From positions 1,715,001 through 1,779,000 of the forward strand of contig NZ_JNIS01000001.1 in assembly GCF_000702625.1 (NCBI RefSeq): a stretch of 64,000 nt of DNA. The letters run 5' to 3'. The notes under the pieces are model-generated. The model saw only the letters and a program-made list of their open reading frames with translations. It made no database searches and was not told the origin of the DNA. Of this stretch, positions 27,939-36,239 are shown piece after piece; the first letter of the stretch is position 1; each line of letters starts with the position of its first letter. Both the position numbers and the translations under genes were made by a program. Source of the stretch: Exiguobacterium oxidotolerans JCM 12280 (GTDB lineage: Bacteria; Bacillota; Bacilli; Exiguobacteriales; Exiguobacteriaceae).

Positions 27939-28574
27939 ATGTCTACATTATTAGAAGAGATTCAAGCCTATCAGGAACAGTTCCGTCAGAAAGCGCCGGC
28001 TGAAAAGCAGCGGCTGATGACGCAGGCAACAGAAGAACTCGCAGCATCGAACGGAGCAAAAGGATTATCTGTCGGAGATGAGGCACCTCGCTTTACGCTA
28101 CCGAACGCGGCAGGGACATCCGTCGCTTTAGCAGATTTACTTACACAAGGTCCTGTCATCGTCACGTTCTATCGTGGCGGCTGGTGCCCTTACTGTAACT
28201 TAGAGCTCCGTGCGTACCAACGTGAACTGGCGAAGATTCAGGAAAAAGGAGCGACACTCGTCGCGATCAGTCCTGAGACACCGGATCATTCACTCTCGAC
28301 ACAAGAAAAAAATGACTTAGAGTTCGCTGTCCTCAGTGACGTCGATAATGTCGTCGCGGGTCAATTTGATCTTGTCTTCGAGATGCCGGACTATTTAGTT
28401 GAAGTGTACAAAGAATCAGGGCTGGACGTCGCCGGACATAATGGGAATGAAGACTGGCAGCTACCGAAACCAGCAACGTTCATCATTCAGCCGTCAGGTG
28501 AAATTTCGTTTGCTGACGTTCCGTCTGACTACACGCAACGTGTTGATCCGTTAACGATCATCTCAAAACTGTAA
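27939..28574 (+). CDS. AhpC/TSA-family peroxiredoxin-like protein
   Basis: 211 residues with a thioredoxin fold. The active-site segment is TFYRGGWCPYCNLELRAYQ with Cys83 and Cys86 (CxxC), followed by GATLVAISPETPDHS. A helical N-terminal extension of about 40 residues precedes the domain, as in the group of AhpC/TSA proteins carrying a WCPYC motif. These reduce peroxides or act as thiol oxidoreductases. ATG follows AGGGAGG. The gene is monocistronic, with a terminator about 50 bases downstream. Confidence 0.87.
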   Translation: MSTLLEEIQAYQEQFRQKAPAEKQRLMTQATEELAASNGAKGLSVGDEAPRFTLPNAAGTSVALADLLTQGPVIVTFYRGGWCPYCNLELRAYQRELAKIQEKGATLVAISPETPDHSLSTQEKNDLEFAVLSDVDNVVAGQFDLVFEMPDYLVEVYKESGLDVAGHNGNEDWQLPKPATFIIQPSGEISFADVPSDYTQRVDPLTIISKL

Positions 28575-28620
28575 ATCGCTTAGGAGAAAGCGTCACGCTA
28601 TCTCTTTTATGATCGAGCTC

Positions 28621-28651
28621 CGTCCTCACCCCTGTGGTGAGGGCGTTTTTG
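28621..28651 (+). terminator. Terminator after the peroxiredoxin-like gene
   Basis: CCTCACC and GGTGAGG form the stem of a compact hairpin, extended by CG pairs and followed by five T. Confidence 0.82.
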
Positions 28652-28792
28652 TATTTCCTGTCAAAATAACGAGTAGTATCATAAGGTGCTGTTTTGTTGT
28701 AAATTGTATATAAATGGGTATAGAAAGGTAACGAATTGAAGAAATGGAGGTGCGGCGTCTCTCCTTTCCTTATAGAAGAGTTCGCTACTAGG

Positions 28793-29746
28793 ATGTATAA
28801 ATTAGAACCGGTATTCAAAGAACGGATTTGGGGTGGTCGTCGTCTCGAGGAGTTGTTTCAATACGATTTACCAGTCGGTAAAATCGGAGAATGCTGGGCT
28901 GTTTCCGCACATCCTAGTGGTTTAACACGTCTGATCGAAGGACCGAATCGTGGACAGACGCTTGATGTGTTATGGGCATCACAACGGCTTGAATTATTTG
29001 GCTCCTATGCACTCGATTCGTTTCCTTTACATGTGAAGTTGCTGGACTCTTCCTCTTACTTATCGATTCAAGTTCATCCGAATGATGAAGAGGCAAGACG
29101 TCTTGAAAATGAACCGTATGGAAAAAGTGAATGCTGGTACGTCCTTGAAGCGGATGAAGGGGCGGAAGTCATTGTCGGGCACACGTTGACGTGTCCGGAA
29201 GAACTGAAACAGTGTGCACAAACGAAAGACTGGGACAACTGTTTACGTCACATTCCCGTTAAACGAGGTGACTTTCTTTATATCCCGAGCGGAACGATTC
29301 ATGCGCTCGGACCGGGCATCGTCTTACTCGAAATTCAACAGATGAGTGACCGGACGTATCGCTTATACGATTACGATCGGTTGGACGAGCAGGGGAACCC
29401 ACGAGAATTACATCTCGAAAAAGCGATTGCTGTCACGACGATACCGGATGAACCGGTCGTTTTTGAGCCGGTGGAAGAAGTCTTGCCTTCCGGAATCAAG
29501 ACGACACTGCTTGAAGCTTTACCTTTTACCGTTGTTCGCCATGAAGTGACGGGACCAGGCTATCTGCTTGAAAATCATGACGTGTTTCGTCTTCTTTCAG
29601 TTGTCGCGGGAGAAGCGGTCGTCCGTCAGCATGAGATGAGTCGGACAATCAAAAAAGGCGAACATTTTTTCATTCCGCGGGCGAGCGGAGACTACTCGGT
29701 CACGGGAGAGGTCGAATTCGTGACGAGCGAAGTGTTTCCCCGTTAG
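28793..29746 (+). CDS. manA: Mannose-6-phosphate isomerase, class I
   Basis: Interconverts fructose-6-phosphate and mannose-6-phosphate, the first step towards GDP-mannose. About 317 residues, starting MYKLEPVFKERIWGGRRL as usual for the Bacillus-type enzyme. Zinc-site segments IQVHPNDEEA and YIPSGTIHALGPG are present, and the C-terminal part is a second cupin (HFFIPRASGDYSV). The frame opens at TTG 28736, but homology favours ATG 28793; its ribosome site is poor, although AAATGGAGG lies about 45 bases upstream. It converges with manC, and the two together supply GDP-mannose. Confidence 0.9.
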   Translation: MYKLEPVFKERIWGGRRLEELFQYDLPVGKIGECWAVSAHPSGLTRLIEGPNRGQTLDVLWASQRLELFGSYALDSFPLHVKLLDSSSYLSIQVHPNDEEARRLENEPYGKSECWYVLEADEGAEVIVGHTLTCPEELKQCAQTKDWDNCLRHIPVKRGDFLYIPSGTIHALGPGIVLLEIQQMSDRTYRLYDYDRLDEQGNPRELHLEKAIAVTTIPDEPVVFEPVEEVLPSGIKTTLLEALPFTVVRHEVTGPGYLLENHDVFRLLSVVAGEAVVRQHEMSRTIKKGEHFFIPRASGDYSVTGEVEFVTSEVFPR

Positions 29747-29758
29747 GACAGACAAAAG

Positions 29759-29792
29759 CGTGTAGACATCTCAAGGAAAGATGTCTACACGT
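29759..29792. terminator. Bidirectional terminator between manA and manC
   Basis: CGTGTAGACATCT and AGATGTCTACACG form a 13-bp perfect stem with a short AAGGA-type loop, placed between convergent stop codons. Confidence 0.82.
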
Positions 29793-29811
29793 AATAGAAG
29801 TAAAAAAGAGG

Positions 29812-31146
29812 TTATCCTTTCGAGCGTAACGAAATCGGAAGGGGATAGTTATCTTCTTCCGTCCAATCGACAGAGTATTTCACTTCAATCATGATTAAAT
29901 CATCAATCGTCTTTAACGTGTGGGGAACACCTTGCGGAATGTGGACGACAGCTGGTGCCTCAAGGAGTTGGCGTTCACCATCGATAATGGCTTCTGCTTT
30001 TCCTTTAAGGATGCTCCAAGTCGAATCCGTGTGCTCATGATAATGGTGGCTAATCTTTTGATCTGCTTTAATGTGCAAACGGCGTGTGACGGCATAACGT
30101 CCGTCATCAAGTAGTTGTTGATGCAAAATTGTCGCATATCCCCAGCGTTTCCATTCGAATTGAGGTGGCAAGTCTTGATCGACGAGATATTCCTTGAGAT
30201 GGGGAGTCTCTTCTTTAGAAGAAACGAGCACACCATCCGGACTGACGGATACGACGAGATCTTCTAAGCCGATTCCGAGTACAGGGACTTGCAGTTCATT
30301 GACGATATGCGTATTCGTCGACTTCAAAAGCCGTGCATTCCCGTGAAGGACGCTTGGCATTTCTTCCGTTAATGTATTCCATGTTCCGAGGTCCTTCCAG
30401 TAGCCTTCGTAGCGATGGACATAAATTGATTCCGTTTTTTCGACGATTGCATAGTCAAATGAGGTTTTTTCCAAAGCGTTGTAGGAGGCAAGCAGGTCAC
30501 GGTATGCGGTCGGGACATCTTGCGCAGTCAATTGCTTCATCAGGAAACTGAGTTGGCAGGCGAAAACACCGCAGTTCCAAAGGGCACCTTCTTGAATCAA
30601 CTGTTCCGCAACAGCCGTCGTCGGTTTTTCTTGGAACTTTTTGACGCGTGCCATCTTGTCTCCCGTCTCCGGTATGATGTAGCCATATTTCGGCGTCGGG
30701 TGCAGCGGTTCAACGCCCATCAAATGGAGTGCCTCCGGATGGGAATGGGCGGCTTCGTCGAGTGCTGTGAACGTTTCGAAGAATGAGGTATCGACATACG
30801 GGTCGACGGGCATGATGACGATTGTTTCCGTCGGATCGACGATTTCCGCCAAGTAGCTGGTCGCGAGCATGATGGCGGGAAACGTATCGCGGCGCGAAGG
30901 CTCACAGATGACAGCGACATCCTGACCAAGTTGATGCTCGATCGCATCAAGTTGCGCTTCCGTCGTCGTGATGACAGTCCGTTCGGATAAGCCGACCTCC
31001 TGGAGCTGGAGGAAAACACGCTCCATCATCGATTGTTTTTGTCCTTGGTTATCTTCTAAGATTCGTAAAAACTGTTTCGAGCTTAAGTCATTTGAGAGCG
31101 GCCAAAGCCGTTTTCCTGAACCACCAGATAATAAGAGAATATACAT
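29812..31146 (-). CDS. manC: Mannose-1-phosphate guanylyltransferase
   Basis: Makes GDP-mannose from mannose-1-phosphate and GTP. 444 residues: the nucleotidyltransferase domain has LLLSGGSGKRLWPLS near the N-terminus, PVDPYVD at the metal site and VKKFQEKP; the C-terminal 110 residues are a cupin with HHYHEHTDSTW, HIPQGVPHTL. The cupin resembles the isomerase half of bifunctional PMI-GMP enzymes, so a minor isomerase activity is possible. The frame extends to 31299, but ATG 31146 lies 9 bases from AAAGGA. It diverges from the receiver-domain gene at 31188 with a 41-base gap. Confidence 0.9.
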   Translation of the reverse strand: MYILLLSGGSGKRLWPLSNDLSSKQFLRILEDNQGQKQSMMERVFLQLQEVGLSERTVITTTEAQLDAIEHQLGQDVAVICEPSRRDTFPAIMLATSYLAEIVDPTETIVIMPVDPYVDTSFFETFTALDEAAHSHPEALHLMGVEPLHPTPKYGYIIPETGDKMARVKKFQEKPTTAVAEQLIQEGALWNCGVFACQLSFLMKQLTAQDVPTAYRDLLASYNALEKTSFDYAIVEKTESIYVHRYEGYWKDLGTWNTLTEEMPSVLHGNARLLKSTNTHIVNELQVPVLGIGLEDLVVSVSPDGVLVSSKEETPHLKEYLVDQDLPPQFEWKRWGYATILHQQLLDDGRYAVTRRLHIKADQKISHHYHEHTDSTWSILKGKAEAIIDGERQLLEAPAVVHIPQGVPHTLKTIDDLIMIEVKYSVDWTEEDNYPLPISLRSKG

Positions 31147-31187
31147 TGTCATCCATCCTTTCGATAAAAAAATGGGGGTAGTTATAC

Positions 31188-31799
31188 ATGGCACTTTACT
31201 TATTGGTAGATCCACATGAGCCGACTCGGAAAATTTTACAAAGGAAGTTAGTAGAAAATCAGCAACGTGTAATCGAGGCTGTATCAGCAGAACAAGCACT
31301 TGAATTAATGGAACGTCACGATATCGATGTCATCATCACAGAACTGCGATTACCAGAAATGGACGGGGTCGAACTCTTGAAGGAGGTAACGAAACAGCAT
31401 CCACTCATTCGACAAGTCGTCTTAACCGATTATGTCCAAATCCATACCTTACTCGCGGCCGTTAACTCTGGGAACATTAGTCGGTTGATGACAAAACCAT
31501 TAAAGGTCGATGCGACGATTTTACGAATTCTTGAAAAGATTGGTGAAGAAGTCGTCGAATTGAAATCTCGTAAAATGATCATCTCGAGAGCCTTTAATGA
31601 AGTATTATTGAATTCCAATCGTCCCTATTGCCTATTCTTTGAAGATGGGACGATTATCGGTCAGCGTGAGCTAACTCCGGAAGATAAAAATGCACCGATT
31701 GACGAAAAAAATGGTGTCCGTCGCCTAGAGTTCCCGACCCAGTTCGGAACGTTCATCCTTTATCAATCGACTGCATCGACGCTCACGAAACCCGTTTGA
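31188..31799 (+). CDS. Receiver-domain protein with Glu at the phosphorylation site
   Basis: 203 residues. The first 120 are a CheY-like receiver: LLVDPHEPTRKIL gives the acidic pocket (Asp8), TELRLPEMDG holds the phosphorylation site, Thr80 in VVLTDY and Lys103 in MTKP are kept. The normally conserved Asp of the phosphorylation site is Glu52, a change that often mimics phosphorylation. Residues 120-203 form an unrecognised domain (NRPYCLFFEDGTIIGQRELTPED, FPTQFGTFILYQS). No DNA-binding or enzymatic output is evident and no histidine kinase is nearby. Its 3' end overlaps the convergent glycosyltransferase gene by 17 bases. Confidence 0.8.
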   Translation: MALYLLVDPHEPTRKILQRKLVENQQRVIEAVSAEQALELMERHDIDVIITELRLPEMDGVELLKEVTKQHPLIRQVVLTDYVQIHTLLAAVNSGNISRLMTKPLKVDATILRILEKIGEEVVELKSRKMIISRAFNEVLLNSNRPYCLFFEDGTIIGQRELTPEDKNAPIDEKNGVRRLEFPTQFGTFILYQSTASTLTKPV

Positions 31800-32649
31800 A
31801 AAGAAGCGAACTGACACCAATCAAGCTGAGACGAAGATACATGTAGATGACACCGGCCGTCAACTTAGGATGACTAGCGTACTTCCTGATGTTTGCCGGA
31901 TGGTAAAGGACCGGACGGAAGAAGTACCACCGTTGAAGTGCTTTCAGGAAACCGCCTTCTTCACTTGCCAGCGTCGTCGGCATGACGTCAAAATAATAGC
32001 GTTTTTTCTTCAACAGGTCGGCGAGCTCGACCTGTTTTTCATTGTGGCGGACGAACGTAAACGTGGCGCGTCGAATTTCACCGCCTTGTTCGAGGTAGCG
32101 AATCGTCGGTTGTGTTTCTTCGAAGCTGATTTGACCCGGGTCGATTTCACCCGACTTTACATACGCGTCGAGTCGCCAAAACCGAGCGGCTTCAATCGAA
32201 TTCGAATCCAGTCGGTCGTTCGGTACGTTAAAGAGGTTACGTTCGAAGACTTTGACTTGACTGAAGTAATTGGAATACTCGCTATAGGCCTGTTCCGGAA
32301 TGACGAGGGCACCGATGGAAGGATGCGCCTCAAGGTAGAGCAGACAACTTTTTAACAAATCATCAGCCAACACCATATCGGAGTCGATGACGTAGAGATA
32401 AGCGACACCGAGTTCTTTTAATCGATCAATCGCCGTCTTGCGGGCAATTCCGCGCTCACCGTGGGGCAGTGCAATGACTTCGAACCGTTCATCGCCGGCA
32501 GTCATCTGGCGCATCAAAGCGACGGTGCCGTCAGTCGAACCATCGTCAGCGATGACACACCGGAATGGTGTCTGTTGCAGTTTGAGAGAAGTGATTGTTT
32601 CATGGATGATGGCTTCATTTTCATACGTCGACATGGCAATTCCAATCAT
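31783..32649 (-). CDS. Family 2 glycosyltransferase
   Basis: 288 residues. The GT-A fold begins IGIAMSTYENEAIIHETI, with the nucleotide-binding VIADDGSTDGT and the DxD-type metal motif YVIDSDMVLADD near residue 90. A C-terminal hydrophobic segment (LTAGVIYMYLRLSLIGVSSLLF) suggests membrane attachment. It is the last gene of a three-gene minus-strand operon (flippase-like, GT4, GT2), overlapping the GT4 gene by 4 bases. The sugar donor is not deducible, though GDP-mannose is made by the neighbouring genes. Confidence 0.85.
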   Translation of the reverse strand: MIGIAMSTYENEAIIHETITSLKLQQTPFRCVIADDGSTDGTVALMRQMTAGDERFEVIALPHGERGIARKTAIDRLKELGVAYLYVIDSDMVLADDLLKSCLLYLEAHPSIGALVIPEQAYSEYSNYFSQVKVFERNLFNVPNDRLDSNSIEAARFWRLDAYVKSGEIDPGQISFEETQPTIRYLEQGGEIRRATFTFVRHNEKQVELADLLKKKRYYFDVMPTTLASEEGGFLKALQRWYFFRPVLYHPANIRKYASHPKLTAGVIYMYLRLSLIGVSSLLFKRVS

Positions 32650-33785
32650 TCATATCCCTCCTTGAATTGTGATGGGACGAGTACGGCTTCGAGCCATTCC
32701 CGAAAATGCTGTCCCGTATTATCCCAGTGGAGCGTCTTCGCGAAACGATGGGCGGCGTAACGAATCGTGTCGTATTGTTCGCGATCCTTTATGCATGAGC
32801 GCATTTCGACGGCTAAAGCACCTGGTGTCTGGGACGTTGCCATATATCCTGCTAACCCATATTGGACGGCGTCCCGTAAACCAGGGGCGTCATAGACGAT
32901 TGTCGGTGTCCCGACTGCTGCCGCCTCACTGACGGTCAATCCCCAGCCTTCGCGTTTCGATGGGAACAGTAAAGCAGTCGCGCGACTCATCCGTTCAAGT
33001 TTTTCTTCCGCACTGACAAAACCGAAGTAGGTGATGTCTTGGCGCATCTCTTCTGGGACGAGAGGATTCAGTTCGCTTTCAATATAGCCCTCATCCTTTT
33101 TACCAATCACCCAAAAGCGTGCTTCGGGAAACTCTTGTTTGAGCGTCACGAATGCTTTAATCGCATCGTTGATTCCTTTATAGGCGGACATCCGTCCGAC
33201 ATAGAGGAACGTCGGCTGTGCTTCTTTGGCTTGCCATTGTTCTTCCGGCCAAGGGATGAAATCGAGACCTTCCGGTAAAATCGTGACACGTTCTGTTACG
33301 AATCCGATATCGATTAAATCGTCAGCGGTCGACTTACTGACAGTCAACGCCAAATCGTTCCGGTAGAGACGGAGGCGGGGCGTCTCCGTCTGTTCTCCTA
33401 ACCAGGCGTACGGTTGTTTGACGTTGATCTTCCAAATTTCACGTGTCAGTTGATGAATGAAGAGGACACGTTTTGTTCGTGGTACATAAAGTGGAGTGAA
33501 AAATTGATGGGTATTGACTTGATCGACGACAAGGTCAATCGTCGCGGCATGCGTCTGGTAATAGCTACAGGCGTAAGGGATGACGGTCGCGAGTGTCCCG
33601 CGCCGGATGTATGTGATACCGTCGAGAAATTCGACGTCATGTCCACCTTCGAAGCGAGGGGAAATATGAGTGATGCGGTAATCTTCAGCGACACGTTTTA
33701 ACATTTCATGAGTGAACACTTCGGCACCACCTGCTTTTGGATGCTTGATGTCACGCCAAGATAAAAATAAGAGATGTGGTTTCAT
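32646..33785 (-). CDS. Family 4 glycosyltransferase
   Basis: 379-residue GT-B enzyme. The N-terminal domain opens LLFLSWRDIKHPKAGGAEVFTHEML, where the Gly-Gly-Ala-Glu loop is typical of GT4. The C-terminal domain has FLYVGRMSAYKGINDAIKAF and the E-x7-E-type motif FPSKREGWGLTVSEAAAVGTPTIVYDAPGLRDAV. Retaining mannosyl- and glucosyltransferases of surface glycans share this pattern. It overlaps the genes on both sides by 4 bases (ATGA), so the operon is tightly coupled. Confidence 0.88.
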   Translation of the reverse strand: MKPHLLFLSWRDIKHPKAGGAEVFTHEMLKRVAEDYRITHISPRFEGGHDVEFLDGITYIRRGTLATVIPYACSYYQTHAATIDLVVDQVNTHQFFTPLYVPRTKRVLFIHQLTREIWKINVKQPYAWLGEQTETPRLRLYRNDLALTVSKSTADDLIDIGFVTERVTILPEGLDFIPWPEEQWQAKEAQPTFLYVGRMSAYKGINDAIKAFVTLKQEFPEARFWVIGKKDEGYIESELNPLVPEEMRQDITYFGFVSAEEKLERMSRATALLFPSKREGWGLTVSEAAAVGTPTIVYDAPGLRDAVQYGLAGYMATSQTPGALAVEMRSCIKDREQYDTIRYAAHRFAKTLHWDNTGQHFREWLEAVLVPSQFKEGYE

Positions 33786-34975
33786 GCGTCATGTCCTCCT
33801 GGGGTCGTAGTAGGTACGCGATATCTTCTGAGGATGAAGCGTAAGAAGATGGCACTTGCGAGAAAAACGACGACTTGAGCCGTCAACCAAATTTCAATCG
33901 TTTGTCGAAAGAGTAGAAGCGCGAGAATGAGTAATACTAACGTTCCCCAGTACCATTTCAAGTAACTCGTTCGGTGTAAGGAAAACTGTACGAGTGCTTC
34001 ATACTGGATTAGGGTGATACCGCTGTAGATGAGTGCCATGTATTTTACATACTGACCGGCTTGTTCGTATCCCTCTCCGAATAAAATGGGGATGATGTAC
34101 GGGATGGCAGTGAAATAGAATAAAACAGAACAACTGAGTCCGATCAGGATTCCGATGTAAAGTTTACGCTCCCAAGCGACGAACGATTTGGACTGATTCA
34201 AACTACTGAGACGTGGTAAAAGTAACTGAGAAAGTGAAAGGGCGACGAATAACAGCAATTGACCGAAGCGAAGCGCGACGGAATAATCTCCTGCGAGTGT
34301 CGGGAAAAAACGAGTGACGAGCAAACTGTCGAGTGTGAAGAATAATGTCATGACGACTTGTGTATGAATCATATGAGTCAGACCATGCCAGCGCATCGTA
34401 CCGGCGCTTTTAGGAAACGGAACTTGAACTAAACTAATCAAGTAGGCCATCAGCATGCCGATCAAGATAAAAACGAGTGCGAGTGTAACATCTGTATAAC
34501 GAAGGAATAGCCAAGTGGCAGCTACTTTGACGACTGACTCGACGTAATAGGAAAGGTTCAACGCATAAAAGCGTTCTTCTGCTTGAAGAATCCCTCGTCG
34601 GAACGAGAGTAAGATATGGATTAAGATTGTAAATGCGATTAGAAGAAGGTTTATTTTGGTAAAAGGTAGAATGAATGGTAATACGTACATTAAGATAAGT
34701 AAAATGAATCCCGTGTAAAGCAGTAGCCGAAAACGTAAGTGACGGTACTGATTATCAAGGCGCTGACTCAAATCCCGTGTGACCGTCCACTGCAAAGCGC
34801 TACCGATGATCAGCAACAGCCCAAGTAAGGCAAGGTAGGCATTCAGTAGTCCATAATCGACGCTCGATAATTCACGAGCAAGTAATAAGTGGTAGGCGTA
34901 GTTGACGACATTCAGCAATACGTCAAGAAATGGAAAAATGAAAATGATCGCATGTCGATTCAAAAAGCTTGTCAA
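33782..34975 (-). CDS. Polysaccharide flippase-like membrane protein (Wzx/MATE-type)
   Basis: About 397 residues and 12 predicted membrane helices, with the layout of lipid-linked oligosaccharide flippases: FLDVLLNVVNYAYHLLLARELSSVDYGLLNAYLAL at the N-terminus, a central VVMTLFFTLDSLLVTRFFPTLAGDYSVALR and LPRLSSLNQSKSF. Presumably moves a glycan precursor across the membrane. The frame extends to ATG 34996, but TTG 34975 lies 8 bases from GGAGGG and is preferred. It is the first gene of the three-gene operon and diverges from the receiver-GT2 fusion by about 55 bases. Confidence 0.84.
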   Translation of the reverse strand: MTSFLNRHAIIFIFPFLDVLLNVVNYAYHLLLARELSSVDYGLLNAYLALLGLLLIIGSALQWTVTRDLSQRLDNQYRHLRFRLLLYTGFILLILMYVLPFILPFTKINLLLIAFTILIHILLSFRRGILQAEERFYALNLSYYVESVVKVAATWLFLRYTDVTLALVFILIGMLMAYLISLVQVPFPKSAGTMRWHGLTHMIHTQVVMTLFFTLDSLLVTRFFPTLAGDYSVALRFGQLLLFVALSLSQLLLPRLSSLNQSKSFVAWERKLYIGILIGLSCSVLFYFTAIPYIIPILFGEGYEQAGQYVKYMALIYSGITLIQYEALVQFSLHRTSYLKWYWGTLVLLILALLLFRQTIEIWLTAQVVVFLASAIFLRFILRRYRVPTTTPGGHDA

Positions 34976-35028
34976 AGTATAATCCCTCCAATCCATCGAT
35001 TTGAGTGAAACGGAAAGGATGAAAACGC

Positions 35029-36183
35029 ATGAGTCAAGGGCATATCGTAGTCTTTACTGACCAAGAACGACACATTCCTTACGAAGCATTAATCTCCTAC
35101 TATCCTGTACTACTTTACACACAGCCCGTTAATAGTCCTGCTTCATTTGAGCAAATCGCATTAACGGAAGTCGACACGGCGGAAGCGGAACATGATGTTA
35201 AATTGTATATCGTCGACTACGTCGCTCAACCTGACCAAATTAGAATCGTCAATTTGATCCGTCAACGGCGCCCCCGCGCGAAGGTATTATTGATTGAAGA
35301 AGTCGTCCGCGCAAAAGGTGATTTTCCATTCCAGGACATCCATGGGGACGGTGTGTTTCGTATCTTTTCCTACCGACCCTCGTATCCAAATGAGCTATTT
35401 GCAGAAGTACAACACTTGATTCATCCGGAATATCCCATTTTGAAAGACACTATAGCCTTTATATTACCAATATTTAACGAAGAGAAACGTTTTGGGCACG
35501 TCAAACAATTTTTGGAGAACCTGGCAGAACTCGTCAGTGAAGATTACATCCATGCCTCCATCAACTTTTTTGACGATGCCTCGTCTGACGGCTCACAAGA
35601 TTTATTGCATGATTACCGGGCGATCGTCATGGATGCGACGGATACATTGTTCACCGTCGGCTATCTCGAAGTCCATCAAGTGGAACATAATACGCGTAAG
35701 GCAGGTTTGTTCATCGAAGGGATGCGAAATATCTCGAGCGACTATTATGTGTTCGTCGATGCCGATAATTCGTTTCAGACGGAGGACATCGCGCGATTGC
35801 TGACGGTCGCTCAGGAAGATTATTATGATATCGTCATCGGGACGAAGGATTTAACGATTGAAGACCGGGGAATGGTCCGCAGGGTGATGAGTTTTGCCAA
35901 ACGAAATTTGACGCGTTCATTTTTACCAAAAGGTGTGACGGATTCGCAGACGGGTCTCAAAATCATTAACCGCCGCATCATTCATCGGATCTTACCGTAC
36001 CTGCACGTCGAGAGTGGTCTAGCGATTGATCTCGAGCTGATGTATGCGGCGAAAAAAGAGAACCTACGCGTCTTTCAACAACCCGTGACGTGTATCGAAC
36101 GGGAAGGGTCTCATGTCAATATCGTGAAAGATTCAGTCGCCTTTTTAAAGACGATGGCCCAACTTTATAAACGCCACCGTTAA
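35029..36183 (+). CDS. Glycosyltransferase family 2 fused to a degenerate receiver-like domain
   Basis: 384 residues in two parts. Residues 140-384 are a GT2 domain: IAFILPIFNEEKRF, FFDDASSDGSQDLL, the metal motif VFVDADNSF (about 241-249) and DSQTGLKIINRRI, resembling dolichyl-phosphate mannose synthase-type enzymes without the membrane tail. Residues 1-133 look like a CheY-like receiver that has lost its chemistry: DVKLYIVDYVAQPDQIRIVNLIRQRRPRAKVLLI matches strand 3 to strand 4 with Asp63 at the phosphorylation site, and GDGVFRIFSYRPSYPNELFAEVQHLI matches the end of the fold with Tyr in place of the conserved Lys. This assignment is by pattern only. Confidence 0.75.
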   Translation: MSQGHIVVFTDQERHIPYEALISYYPVLLYTQPVNSPASFEQIALTEVDTAEAEHDVKLYIVDYVAQPDQIRIVNLIRQRRPRAKVLLIEEVVRAKGDFPFQDIHGDGVFRIFSYRPSYPNELFAEVQHLIHPEYPILKDTIAFILPIFNEEKRFGHVKQFLENLAELVSEDYIHASINFFDDASSDGSQDLLHDYRAIVMDATDTLFTVGYLEVHQVEHNTRKAGLFIEGMRNISSDYYVFVDADNSFQTEDIARLLTVAQEDYYDIVIGTKDLTIEDRGMVRRVMSFAKRNLTRSFLPKGVTDSQTGLKIINRRIIHRILPYLHVESGLAIDLELMYAAKKENLRVFQQPVTCIEREGSHVNIVKDSVAFLKTMAQLYKRHR

Positions 36184-36185
36184 CA

Positions 36186-36234
36186 AATACCCGCTTGGAC
36201 TCTAATCACTGTGAGTCCGAGCGGGTATTTGCGT
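36186..36234. terminator. Bidirectional terminator
   Basis: AAATACCCGCTTGGACTC and GAGTCCGAGCGGGTATTT pair almost perfectly around TAATCACT, between convergent genes. Confidence 0.85.
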
Positions 36235-36239
36235 ATAGG

